Origin: Proteiniphilum propionicum
Lineage (GTDB): Bacteria > Bacteroidota > Bacteroidia > Bacteroidales > Dysgonomonadaceae
DNA: 64,000 nt
Direction of reading: 5' to 3'
Assembly (NCBI RefSeq): GCF_022267555.1
Contig: NZ_CP073586.1
Coordinates: forward strand, 2,099,501 to 2,163,500
In this document: positions 28,226 through 36,957 of the stretch, in pieces
Layout: every line of letters starts with the position of its first letter
Position numbering within the stretch: the first letter of the stretch is position 1
Position numbers and translations under genes: made by a program
The notes under the pieces: generated by a model
Told to the model about the DNA's origin: nothing
What the model saw: the letters and a program-made list of their open reading frames with translations, nothing else
Database searches by the model: none

Positions 28226-29503
28226 ATGAAAACAAGAGCAGTACGGCTATATGGAAAGAAAGACCTCCGGCTAGAAGAGTTTGAGTTGCCTCCTGTAAGA
28301 GAAGATGAAATTTTAGCCAAAGTGGTTTGCGATTCTCTGTGCATGTCGTCTTACAAGGCATCCTTGCAAGGTGCAGAACACAAACGTATCCCCGATAATG
28401 TATCAGAAAACCCAATCATTATCGGACACGAGTTTGCCGGCCAACTGGTGAAGGTGGGTGCTAAATGGACTCACAAGTTCAGGGCAGGAGATAAATTTTC
28501 TATTCAGCCGGCCTTGTATTACGAAAACGGGCCTGTTGGTATTCTGAGCGCTCCAGGTTACAGTTACCCATATATTGGAGGTGATGCCACCTACGTGATC
28601 ATTCCTAATGAGGTGATGGAGAAAAAATGCCTGTTGACGTATCATGGTGAAGGATATTATCCCGCATCGCTTGCTGAGCCGTTATCTTGTGTTATAGGGG
28701 CTATGCACGCCAACTATCATACCACACCGGGCAGTTACCAGCACAAGATGGAAATTGTGGATGGTGGAAAGATGGCTATACTGGCGGGTGTGGGGCCAAT
28801 GGGGCTTGCTGCTATCAATTTCGTGCTACGCCGCGAAGAATTAAAGCCGTCCCTGTTGGTGGTTACTGATATCGACCAGTCACGGCTCAATCGTGCAGCA
28901 TCTATTTATACCGTTGAGCTTGCTGCTTCACGCGGCATCGATTTGAAATACATCAACACAGGTAAAATCGAGAATCCCGTGGAGGAGTTGAAAGCAATCA
29001 GTGGCGGTACAGGTTTCGATGATGTTTTTGTATTTGCTCCTGTAAGGGCGGTTGTTGAGCAAGGCGATGCAATTCTCGGATTTGACGGATGCTTGAATTT
29101 TTTTGCCGGTCCCGACAATCCTAATTTCAGTGCAATGTTGAATTTCTACAATGTTCATTATGCCTATACACACATTGCCGGCACAAGCGGTGGAAACAAC
29201 GATGATATGATTGAAGCGTTGGACATTATGAGCAAAGGGCTTGATCCTGCCGGGCTGGTTACCCATATAGGAGGGTTGAACGCCGTAGCTAATGCCACAA
29301 ACAACTTGCCTAATGTTGCAGGAGGCAAAAAGCTGATTTATACCCATATAGATATGCCGCTTACTCCTATTTCGGATTTTGCAAAATTAGGCGAAACGGA
29401 TGATCTTTTTAAAGGATTAGCTGAAATTTGTGAACGGAACAATGGATTGTGGTGTGTGGAAGCAGAAAATTTTTTACTGGCAAAGGCTGGTATATTATTA
29501 TAA
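28226..29503 (+). CDS. L-sorbose-1-phosphate reductase-like zinc-type dehydrogenase
   Basis: This is a 425-residue medium-chain dehydrogenase. The opening (AVRLYGKKDLRLEEFELP), the CDSLCMSSYKASLQGAEH segment, the GHEFAGQLVKVG motif and EPLSCVIGAMHANYH resemble SorE-type L-sorbose-1-phosphate reductases. The NAD(P) site is LAGVGPMGLAAINF with ITD-type VVTDIDQSRL. SorE converts L-sorbose-1-phosphate to glucitol-6-phosphate, which the SrlD-like domain encoded just upstream (14 bp) could handle, so the two make a plausible pair. The true substrate is not determined by sequence. Confidence 0.85.
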   Translation: MKTRAVRLYGKKDLRLEEFELPPVREDEILAKVVCDSLCMSSYKASLQGAEHKRIPDNVSENPIIIGHEFAGQLVKVGAKWTHKFRAGDKFSIQPALYYENGPVGILSAPGYSYPYIGGDATYVIIPNEVMEKKCLLTYHGEGYYPASLAEPLSCVIGAMHANYHTTPGSYQHKMEIVDGGKMAILAGVGPMGLAAINFVLRREELKPSLLVVTDIDQSRLNRAASIYTVELAASRGIDLKYINTGKIENPVEELKAISGGTGFDDVFVFAPVRAVVEQGDAILGFDGCLNFFAGPDNPNFSAMLNFYNVHYAYTHIAGTSGGNNDDMIEALDIMSKGLDPAGLVTHIGGLNAVANATNNLPNVAGGKKLIYTHIDMPLTPISDFAKLGETDDLFKGLAEICERNNGLWCVEAENFLLAKAGILL

Positions 29504-29518
29504 AAAATTAATTATAGC

Positions 29519-29566
29519 TGAAAGTCCATTTTTGAGACATCATAAAATGTTTTGTCTCGGCTTTCA
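29519..29566 (+). terminator. Double-stem hairpin between the SorE-like and tandem-aldolase genes
   Basis: TGAAAG (29519-29524) pairs with CTTTCA (29561-29566), and inside it GAGACA (29534-29539) pairs with TGTCTC (29553-29558). No U-run follows directly, so partial termination, mRNA stabilisation or processing are all possible. Confidence 0.35.
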
Positions 29567-29584
29567 ACTAATAAAATTATGTAA

Positions 29585-30883
29585 ATGAGACAGTTGGATA
29601 TTAATTTAATGCATCCGGTGGAACAGATTAACGTGATCATCGGAAGAATCTACAGTAGCGGGATGACAACCACTTCGGGTGGCAATATCTCTATCAGGGA
29701 TAAAAACGGGGACATATGGATAACCCCTTCGGGTGTGGATAAAGGTTCACTTACTGTGAATGATATTATGCAAGTGAAAAAGGACGGGACCGTCATAGGC
29801 CTGCACAAACCATCATCGGAGCTCCCTTTTCATAAGGCCATCTATGAGGCAAGACCTGAGATAACGGCGATCATTCACGCTCATCCACCTGCACTTGTAG
29901 CCTTCAGTATTGCCGGTATTGTTCCGGACACCAAAATTGTACCGCAAGCACATAATATTTGCGGAGATATCGGTTTTGCTCCCTATGGTACTCCCGGCAG
30001 TGAAGATCTGGGTGAAAAGATTGCCTGCGAATTCAGGGATACCCGATATAAGGCGGTGATCATGGAGAATCATGGCGTGGTGTTGGGCGGGACCGATTTG
30101 ATGGATGCATATCAGCGGTTTGAAACACTTGAGTTCTGTTGTCGCACTATCATTAATGCCAAAAGGCTGGGGCATGCGAATTATCTTACAGATGAACAGG
30201 TATTGAAATACGTAAATCATTTACCTTCCAATGTTCCACATTTTATGGATATTGAATACCCTTCCGACGAAAGGGCGTTGAGAACCGAAATGGTGAATAT
30301 TATCAGGAGAGCTTGTAATCAGGGGCTGATGATATCGACTTATGGAACGGTTTCCGTACGCTGGAGAAATAATGATTTTCTTATCACCCCAAGGAATGTG
30401 GCACGGTGGGATATTGTACCAAGTGATATTGTGCAGATAAAAAGTGGTATGGCCGAAGCGGGGAAAACGCCAAGCAGATCGGTTGCATTGCACCAACGTA
30501 TTTACCAGTTGAATCCGCACATCAACTCCATTATCTGCACACAGCCGGTGAATCTGATGGCACATGCGGTAAGCGGAACAAAATTCGATGTGAGAACTAT
30601 CCCCGAAAGCTGGATCTTTCTACAGGATGTTCCTTCCATAGCTTTCGGGTTAATTTTTAATGATGTGGACAGCGTGGCAAGAATGTTCAATGAAAACCGT
30701 GTAATCCTGGTAGAAAACGACAGTGTATTTGTAACTGGAGACAAACTGCTTAATACCTTCGATTACCTTGAGGTAGCTGAATTCTCTGCTAACTCACTTG
30801 TGATGGCCTCTTCGATTGGTTCGTTACAACCGATTGGAGACAAAGAGATAGATGAGTTACGAATCGCGTTCAATGTGAAATAG
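29585..30883 (+). CDS. Tandem class II aldolase/adducin protein with inactive second domain
   Basis: The 432-residue protein holds two copies of the class II aldolase fold. Domain 1 (about 1-205) has SGGNISIRD, PSSELPFH with the catalytic Glu, zinc ligands in IIHAHPPAL and ENHGVVLGG. Domain 2 (about 225-430) keeps the fold (STYGTVSVRW) but has PSRSVALH, IICTQPVNL and ENDSVFVTG at the matching sites, so the Glu and all three zinc His are gone. Domain 1 should cleave an aldol substrate such as a sugar 1-phosphate; domain 2 is probably structural or regulatory. It follows the SorE-like gene after an 81-bp hairpin-containing gap. Confidence 0.88.
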   Translation: MRQLDINLMHPVEQINVIIGRIYSSGMTTTSGGNISIRDKNGDIWITPSGVDKGSLTVNDIMQVKKDGTVIGLHKPSSELPFHKAIYEARPEITAIIHAHPPALVAFSIAGIVPDTKIVPQAHNICGDIGFAPYGTPGSEDLGEKIACEFRDTRYKAVIMENHGVVLGGTDLMDAYQRFETLEFCCRTIINAKRLGHANYLTDEQVLKYVNHLPSNVPHFMDIEYPSDERALRTEMVNIIRRACNQGLMISTYGTVSVRWRNNDFLITPRNVARWDIVPSDIVQIKSGMAEAGKTPSRSVALHQRIYQLNPHINSIICTQPVNLMAHAVSGTKFDVRTIPESWIFLQDVPSIAFGLIFNDVDSVARMFNENRVILVENDSVFVTGDKLLNTFDYLEVAEFSANSLVMASSIGSLQPIGDKEIDELRIAFNVK

Positions 30884-30930
30884 ATTTAAAGTCACTATGT
30901 TGTCTTTTTAACAAGGCCTGTTTTTTATAT

Positions 30931-31659
30931 ATGCAAATAATCTTTTCCCACAGTAGGGTGCCGGCGTTTAATCTGTCGGCAGAAGAGTATCTTTTCCCGA
31001 AACTGGGAGAAGATTTTTTGCTACTGTATATAAACAATCCGAGCATTATTATCGGATCCAATCAGGCGGTGCTCAATGAGGTGGACCAGAATTTCTGTAT
31101 TGAGCATGGAATACGGGTTGTTCGGCGGTTGTCGGGAGGGGGGGCAGTATATCATGATACCGGGAATCTGAACTACAGTTTTATTATCGATAAAACAGAA
31201 GCTCCGCTAAGCCATCGTTTTCTCGATCCTGTGGTGGAGGTATTGCACAGAATGGGCATACCGGCTGAAATCAGAAAGAGAAAAGACCTCTGGCTGGATG
31301 GATATAAAGTATCGGGTACGGCGTCTCATGTTTCCAGGGGAAGGGAGCTTCATCATGGCACATTGCTTTATGATACGGATTTGCAGATGCTCAGGAGGTC
31401 TCTTGATGCACAAAACAGAAGTCTGATCAAAAAAGCTACAGCATCTGTACCCAGCCCCGTTAAAAATATCAGATCTTTTCTAAATGATAAAACCGGAGTA
31501 ACAGTGGAACCCGAACAGTTTTTTCAACAATTTGCCCGACAGATGGCTCAACAGTTAGGAGTAAAGGAAATAGGGGCTTTTCAGGAGGAGGAGATAGCAG
31601 AGATTGAGGAACTGCAAAAGAACAAGTATACACAGCGTGACTGGAACTACAGGATGTAG
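30931..31659 (+). CDS. lplA: Lipoate-protein ligase A family protein
   Basis: This 242-residue protein has the lipoate-binding signature VVRRLSGGGAVYHDTGNLNYSF (shown in part, about residues 65-85), preceded by IIIGSNQAV, and the catalytic-Lys region GYKVSGTASHVSR. It lacks the full C-terminal accessory domain of E. coli LplA (338 residues), like many single-domain ligases. It would attach salvaged lipoate to the lipoyl domain of the E2 encoded 11.7 kb upstream in the same strand and cluster. The 180 bp after it, up to the convergent radical SAM gene, show no clear terminator. Confidence 0.9.
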   Translation: MQIIFSHSRVPAFNLSAEEYLFPKLGEDFLLLYINNPSIIIGSNQAVLNEVDQNFCIEHGIRVVRRLSGGGAVYHDTGNLNYSFIIDKTEAPLSHRFLDPVVEVLHRMGIPAEIRKRKDLWLDGYKVSGTASHVSRGRELHHGTLLYDTDLQMLRRSLDAQNRSLIKKATASVPSPVKNIRSFLNDKTGVTVEPEQFFQQFARQMAQQLGVKEIGAFQEEEIAEIEELQKNKYTQRDWNYRM

Positions 31660-31837
31660 TCATTCCGATTTTGAAATTTCTGAAAAGTCAGTACGGCTAA
31701 TTACTTGACGGTAGCTGGATGTAGCCATTTCGTTTTGAGAGCTTCCTGAGAAAATAATGGTATAAAAAGATTAGAACAGGACCTTTTAGTAGCGTTTAGA
31801 ACCAATTGGCACACAATGTTACAGTTAAGTCAATATT

Positions 31838-32770
31838 TTAGAGCCAATTAAATAACCTTCCCTGCCAGGTTTCCCTTTCCAGGAACCGTTTAATAATCTT
31901 CTCCCGCACCTCGTAGTTCTTCAGGCCCCAGTCCGGTGCAATTAGCAGCTTCGCGGGCGACTGAGAGGTGAACCGCTCAATGTAGATTTCCGGATTTAAC
32001 CTTTCAGCGAAATCGACACACATATCTATATACTCCTCCAGCGAAAACAGGTTAAATGATTCAGGGAGTAATCTGAATTCTTTGGCCATAGCTGTCCCTT
32101 TTATTATCTGCAGCTGATGCAGTTTCAATGTTGTTAAAGGCAATTTGGAGAGTTCTTCGGCATGGTGCAGGATATCTTCTTCTGTTTCTCCGGGCAGGCC
32201 CAGGATCATGTGTGCGCCTGTCGGGATCATTCTTTCTGCCGTTTTACGGATCATTACGGCAGATTCTTCATAGGTATGTTGACGGTTTACCCGTTCCAGT
32301 GTTTTATTTAATGTTGACTCCACACCATACTCCAGCATTACAAATATTCTCTTGCGCAGATCCTCAAAATAATCCAACAGCCAGTCAGACATGCAGTCAG
32401 GACGTGTACCAACGATTAATCCCACCACATTGGGTGTGGCGAGTGCCTCTTCATATTTCCGAATGAGGCTATCTTTGCTTTCGTAAGTGTTTGTATAGGA
32501 TTGAAAATAGGCAAGATATTTCATCTCCGGATATTTGTGCGAGAAGAAATCAATGCCATCGGCCATCTGTTCGGTAACGGATTTGTCCGGTTTGCCGTAA
32601 CCGGGACTAAAACTCTGGTTGTTGCAGTAGGTACATCCGCCGCGTCCCTTGCTGCCATCGCGGTTGGGACATGTGAAGCCGGCATTGATGGATATCTTCT
32701 GCACTTTGAATGGGAATCTTGCCGAAAGGAATTCGCCAAAATCTCTATATGGTTTGTCGTTTGAAAACAT
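31838..32770 (-). CDS. Radical SAM protein, YhcC/TIGR01212 type
   Basis: The 310-residue protein carries the cluster motif in GFTCPNRDGS and GGCTYCNNQSFSPGY (three Cys in the family's wide CX(n)CxxC arrangement, about residues 29-42), then VGLIVGTRPDCMSDWLLDYF and LEYGVESTLNKTLERVNRQHT and MILGLPGETEED, all characteristic of the YhcC-like family. Members are cytoplasmic 4Fe-4S enzymes whose exact reaction is poorly known. Length matches the family. It lies downstream of rpsA but is separated from it by a terminator. Confidence 0.9.
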   Translation of the reverse strand: MFSNDKPYRDFGEFLSARFPFKVQKISINAGFTCPNRDGSKGRGGCTYCNNQSFSPGYGKPDKSVTEQMADGIDFFSHKYPEMKYLAYFQSYTNTYESKDSLIRKYEEALATPNVVGLIVGTRPDCMSDWLLDYFEDLRKRIFVMLEYGVESTLNKTLERVNRQHTYEESAVMIRKTAERMIPTGAHMILGLPGETEEDILHHAEELSKLPLTTLKLHQLQIIKGTAMAKEFRLLPESFNLFSLEEYIDMCVDFAERLNPEIYIERFTSQSPAKLLIAPDWGLKNYEVREKIIKRFLERETWQGRLFNWL

Positions 32771-32925
32771 TTCAGAAAGTTTATTAGCAAAGATACGGAA
32801 AAATATATTTGTAGATATAGTCCAGGGAAATGATTAAAAAATCTATTCAACACTCATATATGTTACAATAGCAGCTTAATAATTCAGCTTTTGCTTGTCT
32901 CAAAAGTATGAACTAATGAGATAAA

Positions 32926-32957
32926 AAAACTGTCCGGAATCAGTTCCGGACAGTTTT
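32926..32957 (-). terminator. Rho-independent terminator of rpsA
   Basis: A perfect 14-bp stem, AAAACTGTCCGGAA (32926-32939) and TTCCGGACAGTTTT (32944-32957), closes a TCAG loop. Read on the minus strand it lies 26 bp after the rpsA stop and is followed by a T-run, the standard intrinsic terminator layout. Confidence 0.9.
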
Positions 32958-32982
32958 AAAAAATATATTTATTGAAGATGTA

Positions 32983-35223
32983 TTATGCTCCTTTTTCTGC
33001 GTCAGCCTTTGGCTCTTCTTTCACCTCGGTATCAGGTGCTTCAGCTTTTGGTCCTTCTTTTTCAGCCTTTGCAGCATCGGCATTAGAGTCCTCATTTTCA
33101 GAAACGTTAGCTTCATTGGTTTTGGACTTTCCTTCCGCTTTTACATCATCAGTAGCTGTTTTGTCATCTTTCTTCTCTTCAGCTGCGGGCTTTTCAGTCT
33201 TTTCAGCTGCGGGCTTTTCAGTCTTTTCAGCTGCGGGCTTTTCAGTCTTTTCAGCTGCGGGCTTTTCAGTCTTTTCAGCTACGGGCTTTTCAGTCTTTTC
33301 AGCTACGGGCTTTTCAGTCTCTTCAGCGGAAGTTTCCGCTTCTGCTTCAGCTTTGGCTTTAGCTTCAGCTTTGGCTTTAGCTTCAGCTTTGGCTTTAGCT
33401 TCAGCCTCTTTTTTTGCTTTCTTGTTGAGAGCTTCAAGTTTCTGATTATCCAGCTTCTCTTTCAAGGCAGCCAGCTCTTCGATATCACCTAACGTGGTTT
33501 TTTCCATTACAGGTATAGAAGCTGTAACATCACTTCCTCCATCTTTTTTGCCACCACGTTTGCCTCTTTTCCTGGAGTCGTCTCCTGCGATATCTTCGTG
33601 AATACGGCTGTGAGAGACAATAATGCGTTTAGCATCCTTGTTGAATTCAATAACTTTGAATTCAAGCTTCTCTTCTACCTGTGCCTGAGAATTGTCCTCC
33701 TTTACCAGATGTTTGGGAGTTGCAAACCCTTCAACACCGTACGGTAGAGAGATAACCGCACCTTTATCCAGCAATTCAATAATTGTCCCTTCGTGTATAG
33801 AACCGACTGTGAAGATAGTTTCAAATACATCCCATGGATTTTCTTCAAGCTGCTTGTGCCCGAGGCTCAAACGGCGGTTTTCCTTGTCTATATCAAGCAC
33901 CTGAACCTCAATGGGAGCTCCTATCTCTGTAACTTCACTTGGATGCTTGATCTTCTTGGTCCATGAGAGGTCGGATATGTGAATTAATCCTTCCACACCC
34001 TCTTCTATTTCAACAAATGCACCGAAGTTGGTGAAGTTGCGTACAGTAGCAGTGTGAGTACTTCCAACGGGATATTTCACCTCGATGCTCTCCCATGGAT
34101 CGGGTTTGAGCTGTTTCACACCAAGCGACATTTTACGCTCGTCGCGGTCGAGTGTGAGAATAACGGCTTCCACCTCTTCTCCTACAGTCATAAAGTCTTG
34201 TGCACTGTGAAGGTGTTGTGTCCAGCTCATTTCCGATACGTGAATCAATCCTTCCACGCCGGGAGCTATTTCTACGAATGCACCGTAATCGGCCATAACA
34301 ACAACTTTACCTTTGACTATATCGCCTACTTTCAACGATTCGCTCAAGGCATCCCATGGATGTGGAGTCAACTGTTTTAGGCCAAGGGCTATACGTTTTT
34401 TCTCATTATCGAAATCGAGAATTACCACGTTTATCTTGTCGTCCAGTTTAACCACCTCCTCTGGGTGTTGAATACGTCCCCAAGAGAGGTCAGTGATGTG
34501 AACAAGGCCGTCAACACCGCCAAGGTCGACAAACACACCGTAGGAGGTGATGTTTTTAACCACACCTTCAAGTACCTGTCCTTTTTCGAGCTTGGAAATA
34601 ATCTCTTTCTTCTGCTGTTCCAGCTCTTCTTCGATGAGGGCTTTGTGTGAAACCACCACGTTCTTGTATTCAGGGTTGATTTTCACAACCTTGAATTCCA
34701 TGGTTTTATCTACAAACATATCGTAATCGCGGATAGGCTTCACGTCTATCTGTGATCCCGGGAGGAATGCTTCAATACCGAATACATCCACAATCATACC
34801 ACCTTTAGTGCGGCATTTGATGTATCCCTTGATGATCTCATTATTTTCGAGCGCAGCATTTACACGGTCCCAAGAGCGTGATGCACGTGCTTTTTTGTGA
34901 GAAAGGAGCAATTGTCCTTTTTTATCTTCCTGGCTTTCGATGTACACTTCTACTTCGTCGCCAATTTTCAGTTCGGGGTTGTAGCGGAATTCATTCATTG
35001 ATACAACGCCATCGGATTTATAGCCGATGTTTACAACCACTTCGCGTTTGTTCATGGAGGTTACAATACCTGTTACCACCTCTTTGTCACTGATTTTACT
35101 CAGTGTACTATCGTAGCTTTCGGTAAGTTTTTCCCTGTTCTCCTTACTATAAGGATCTCCTTCGGCATAGGCATCCCAGTCGAATTCTTCTATGGGGGCC
35201 ACATTTTTTAGGTTTTCAGTCAT
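32983..35223 (-). CDS. rpsA: 30S ribosomal protein S1 with long repetitive C-terminal tail
   Basis: The protein is 746 residues. Residues about 50-550 contain the S1 domains (recognisable pieces include GIVTSMNKREVVVNIG, VKNITSYGVFVDLGGVDGLVHITDLSWGR and NFTNFGAFVEIEEGVEGLIHISDLSW). From about 560 onward it becomes a charged tail: an Ala-Lys-Glu block, six copies of an 8-residue KTEKPAAE-like unit, then a Lys/Glu/Asp/Ala-rich end. S1 binds mRNA and is needed for initiation on many transcripts. Bacteroidetes S1 is usually nearer 600 residues, so the tail is about 150 residues longer than common. No consensus promoter was found just upstream. Confidence 0.95.
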   Translation of the reverse strand: MTENLKNVAPIEEFDWDAYAEGDPYSKENREKLTESYDSTLSKISDKEVVTGIVTSMNKREVVVNIGYKSDGVVSMNEFRYNPELKIGDEVEVYIESQEDKKGQLLLSHKKARASRSWDRVNAALENNEIIKGYIKCRTKGGMIVDVFGIEAFLPGSQIDVKPIRDYDMFVDKTMEFKVVKINPEYKNVVVSHKALIEEELEQQKKEIISKLEKGQVLEGVVKNITSYGVFVDLGGVDGLVHITDLSWGRIQHPEEVVKLDDKINVVILDFDNEKKRIALGLKQLTPHPWDALSESLKVGDIVKGKVVVMADYGAFVEIAPGVEGLIHVSEMSWTQHLHSAQDFMTVGEEVEAVILTLDRDERKMSLGVKQLKPDPWESIEVKYPVGSTHTATVRNFTNFGAFVEIEEGVEGLIHISDLSWTKKIKHPSEVTEIGAPIEVQVLDIDKENRRLSLGHKQLEENPWDVFETIFTVGSIHEGTIIELLDKGAVISLPYGVEGFATPKHLVKEDNSQAQVEEKLEFKVIEFNKDAKRIIVSHSRIHEDIAGDDSRKRGKRGGKKDGGSDVTASIPVMEKTTLGDIEELAALKEKLDNQKLEALNKKAKKEAEAKAKAEAKAKAEAKAKAEAEAETSAEETEKPVAEKTEKPVAEKTEKPAAEKTEKPAAEKTEKPAAEKTEKPAAEEKKDDKTATDDVKAEGKSKTNEANVSENEDSNADAAKAEKEGPKAEAPDTEVKEEPKADAEKGA
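33181..33324. repeat. 24-bp tandem repeat in the rpsA tail, six copies
   Basis: Units beginning AGCTGCGGGCTTTTCAGTCT start at 33181, 33205, 33229 and 33253, with AGCTACGGGC variants at 33277 and 33301. The last copy has diverged at its end. They encode the six 8-residue Lys-Thr-Glu-Lys-Pro-Ala/Val-Ala-Glu units of S1. Copy number could vary by slippage without changing frame. Confidence 0.9.
33350..33403. repeat. 18-bp tandem repeat in the rpsA tail, three copies
   Basis: AGCTTTGGCTTTAGCTTC is repeated three times in succession (starting at 33350, 33368 and 33386), encoding the Glu-Ala-Lys-Ala-Lys-Ala block of S1. The length is a multiple of three, as in the adjacent 24-bp array. Confidence 0.85.
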
Positions 35224-35407
35224 TTGTTGTGAATAATAATTTTAAATTAAAAAGTGAGACATTATATTGTTCAATAAATTTATACTATTTATTTCAGACT
35301 TTTATTTCAGCATTCGCACCCAATCAAAACCCGGACAAGTTCTTTTGGGTTTTGCTTGCCATATAGAGGCTTCAGATGATTCAGCTTAACGAGAAGTTCA
35401 AAAAAAG

Positions 35408-35455
35408 TGGTGCAAAGGTAATTGGTTTTTTATTAATAACCAACTCTTTGCACCA
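35408..35455 (-). terminator. Large hairpin, probable terminator of the pdxJ-exbBD-tonB-DJ-1 operon
   Basis: TGGTGCAAAG (35408-35417) pairs with CTTTGCACCA (35446-35455), with an inner stem TTGGTT/AACCAA. T-runs flank it on both strands (minus after 35407, plus after 35456), so it could act in either direction. It lies 109 bp after the DJ-1 stop and 185 bp upstream of rpsA. The rest of 35224-35563 is AT-rich with no exact promoter consensus. Confidence 0.65.
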
Positions 35456-35563
35456 TAATTTTTTTAGTGAATAAAGAGAAATATTCTCTTGGTCTTATTG
35501 AGGCAGGCTGTTTTTTATTGTCTCGGAATTTGAGTAGTGCCTGCGATGTTGTTTTTGAGGATA

Positions 35564-36109
35564 TTATAGAAGCAATCCTTTCTGAACATCCTGACGTGTG
35601 CCTTTTCCGGCAATCTGTTCCACCAGGCTCAAAGCGAAATCGAAAACGAGTCCCGGCCCCTTGGCTGTAGTTATGTTCCCGTCTGTCACTACCTTCTCAC
35701 CTGTAACATGCGCACCCTTTAACTCAGTTTCAAAACCCGGATAACAGGTAGCGCGTTTGCCATTAAGCAAACCCAGCCCACCCAAAACCATTGGAGCGGC
35801 GCATATGGCTGCAATAGGTTTTCCCTGCGAATTGAATTCAACCAGCAGTTTTTTTAAACCATCGTGTTCGTTTAGATGTTTTGCCCCGGGCATTCCACCG
35901 GGCAGCAACAACATCTGCACATCTGAAAAGTCCGATTTACTGAATGTTATGTCGGCGGTAACAGTAATGTTGTGTGCTCCGGTTACTTCTCTATCATCCG
36001 AAATGGAGACTGTCTCAACCGGTATCCATGCTCTTCGCAAAATATCAGCGGTAGCAAGCGCTTCAATTTCTTCAAATCCGTTAGCTAAAAACAGGGCTAC
36101 TTTCTTCAT
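35564..36109 (-). CDS. DJ-1/PfpI family protein
   Basis: This 181-residue protein is a full-length DJ-1/ThiJ relative: VALFLANGFEEIEALATADIL at the start with the conserved Glu, LLLPGGMPGA in the middle, and the nucleophile Cys in IAAICAAPMVLGGLG (about residue 104). DJ-1 family members act in stress protection and have been linked to deglycase or chaperone activities. It is separated by 13 bp from the tonB gene and is the last gene of that operon. Confidence 0.92.
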   Translation of the reverse strand: MKKVALFLANGFEEIEALATADILRRAWIPVETVSISDDREVTGAHNITVTADITFSKSDFSDVQMLLLPGGMPGAKHLNEHDGLKKLLVEFNSQGKPIAAICAAPMVLGGLGLLNGKRATCYPGFETELKGAHVTGEKVVTDGNITTAKGPGLVFDFALSLVEQIAGKGTRQDVQKGLLL

Positions 36110-36122
36110 ACTATCAGTTTTT

Positions 36123-36911
36123 TTACTTTAGTTTAAATTGATATGTTATAGTTCCCTTCTGGTTGTTGGCAGAATTAATCGCGTTGAATTTGGTACTTTT
36201 TGCCGCGCGTAAAGCTTCGTTTCGGAGTGTGGCGTTATCGGCTGTGGTACCGCGCCCAATCACAGCATCAATCACATTACCGGAAGGGTCCACAATTATA
36301 TTAACAACTACCGTGCCATAATCGTTCACATTATATCGAGGTTGTGCGAGTCCCCCGCTTCCCAGGCTGCGCCCACCCAGATTATAAGAACCTATTCCCC
36401 CGGTACCGGTGGGTGATCCCTGTGAAGCATTCCCGGTAGAGACACCTTGTGTGCCGCTGCCTTCAGTGTTTCCGCGACTTCCGGAGCCCTCTCCAAAAAG
36501 GCCTGAGATCTGTTGATTGATCTCTCTTTTCCTGGCCTCCTCTTCACGTTGCCTGCGCTCAGCTTCTTCACGGACTCTGCGTTCTTCTGCCAGTTGTGCC
36601 TGGCGACGTTCTTCTTCGCGTTTGGCCTCCACATCTATAGTGGGCTCAGTCGTTTGTGTTATAAGCTGCTCCCTGGGAGAATATTCAGGGACAACAGGAG
36701 TTTGTACTGGTGTTGGTACCACTTCGGACATTAGTGGTTCTACAGAACCAAAAGCATTCTCTGCAGTACCGAACATCACGGGTATCCCTTCCAGTTCATC
36801 TGGTGGTGATGCAAGTGTGAAGTATGAATACAAAAGGATTAACAGAAGCAATATGGCAAAGATTATTGCTCCTGCTATCCCTGCTGTTTTTTCTTTTGTA
36901 AACTGCATCAT
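36123..36911 (-). CDS. tonB: TonB-like energy transducer
   Basis: The 262-residue protein has one N-terminal membrane helix (about 12-33), a Pro-rich periplasmic stretch, a long charged coiled coil of Arg/Glu (about 98-135), a Gly/Ser-rich linker, and a TonB-type C-terminal domain (NDYGTVVVNIIVDPSGNVIDAVI, about 198-262). With ExbB and ExbD, encoded upstream on the same strand, it transmits proton-motive energy to outer-membrane TonB-dependent transporters. The coiled coil is also reminiscent of TolA, so a Tol-like role is an alternative. Confidence 0.85.
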   Translation of the reverse strand: MMQFTKEKTAGIAGAIIFAILLLLILLYSYFTLASPPDELEGIPVMFGTAENAFGSVEPLMSEVVPTPVQTPVVPEYSPREQLITQTTEPTIDVEAKREEERRQAQLAEERRVREEAERRQREEEARKREINQQISGLFGEGSGSRGNTEGSGTQGVSTGNASQGSPTGTGGIGSYNLGGRSLGSGGLAQPRYNVNDYGTVVVNIIVDPSGNVIDAVIGRGTTADNATLRNEALRAAKSTKFNAINSANNQKGTITYQFKLK

Positions 36912-36957
36912 TATTATTATGTTGTGATATGATTTGAGCCAATAGAGCCTGAAAGGT

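Noticed and set aside
33181-33403. CRISPR-like array
   Set aside because: The repeats are contiguous without spacers and encode an in-frame protein tail of S1.
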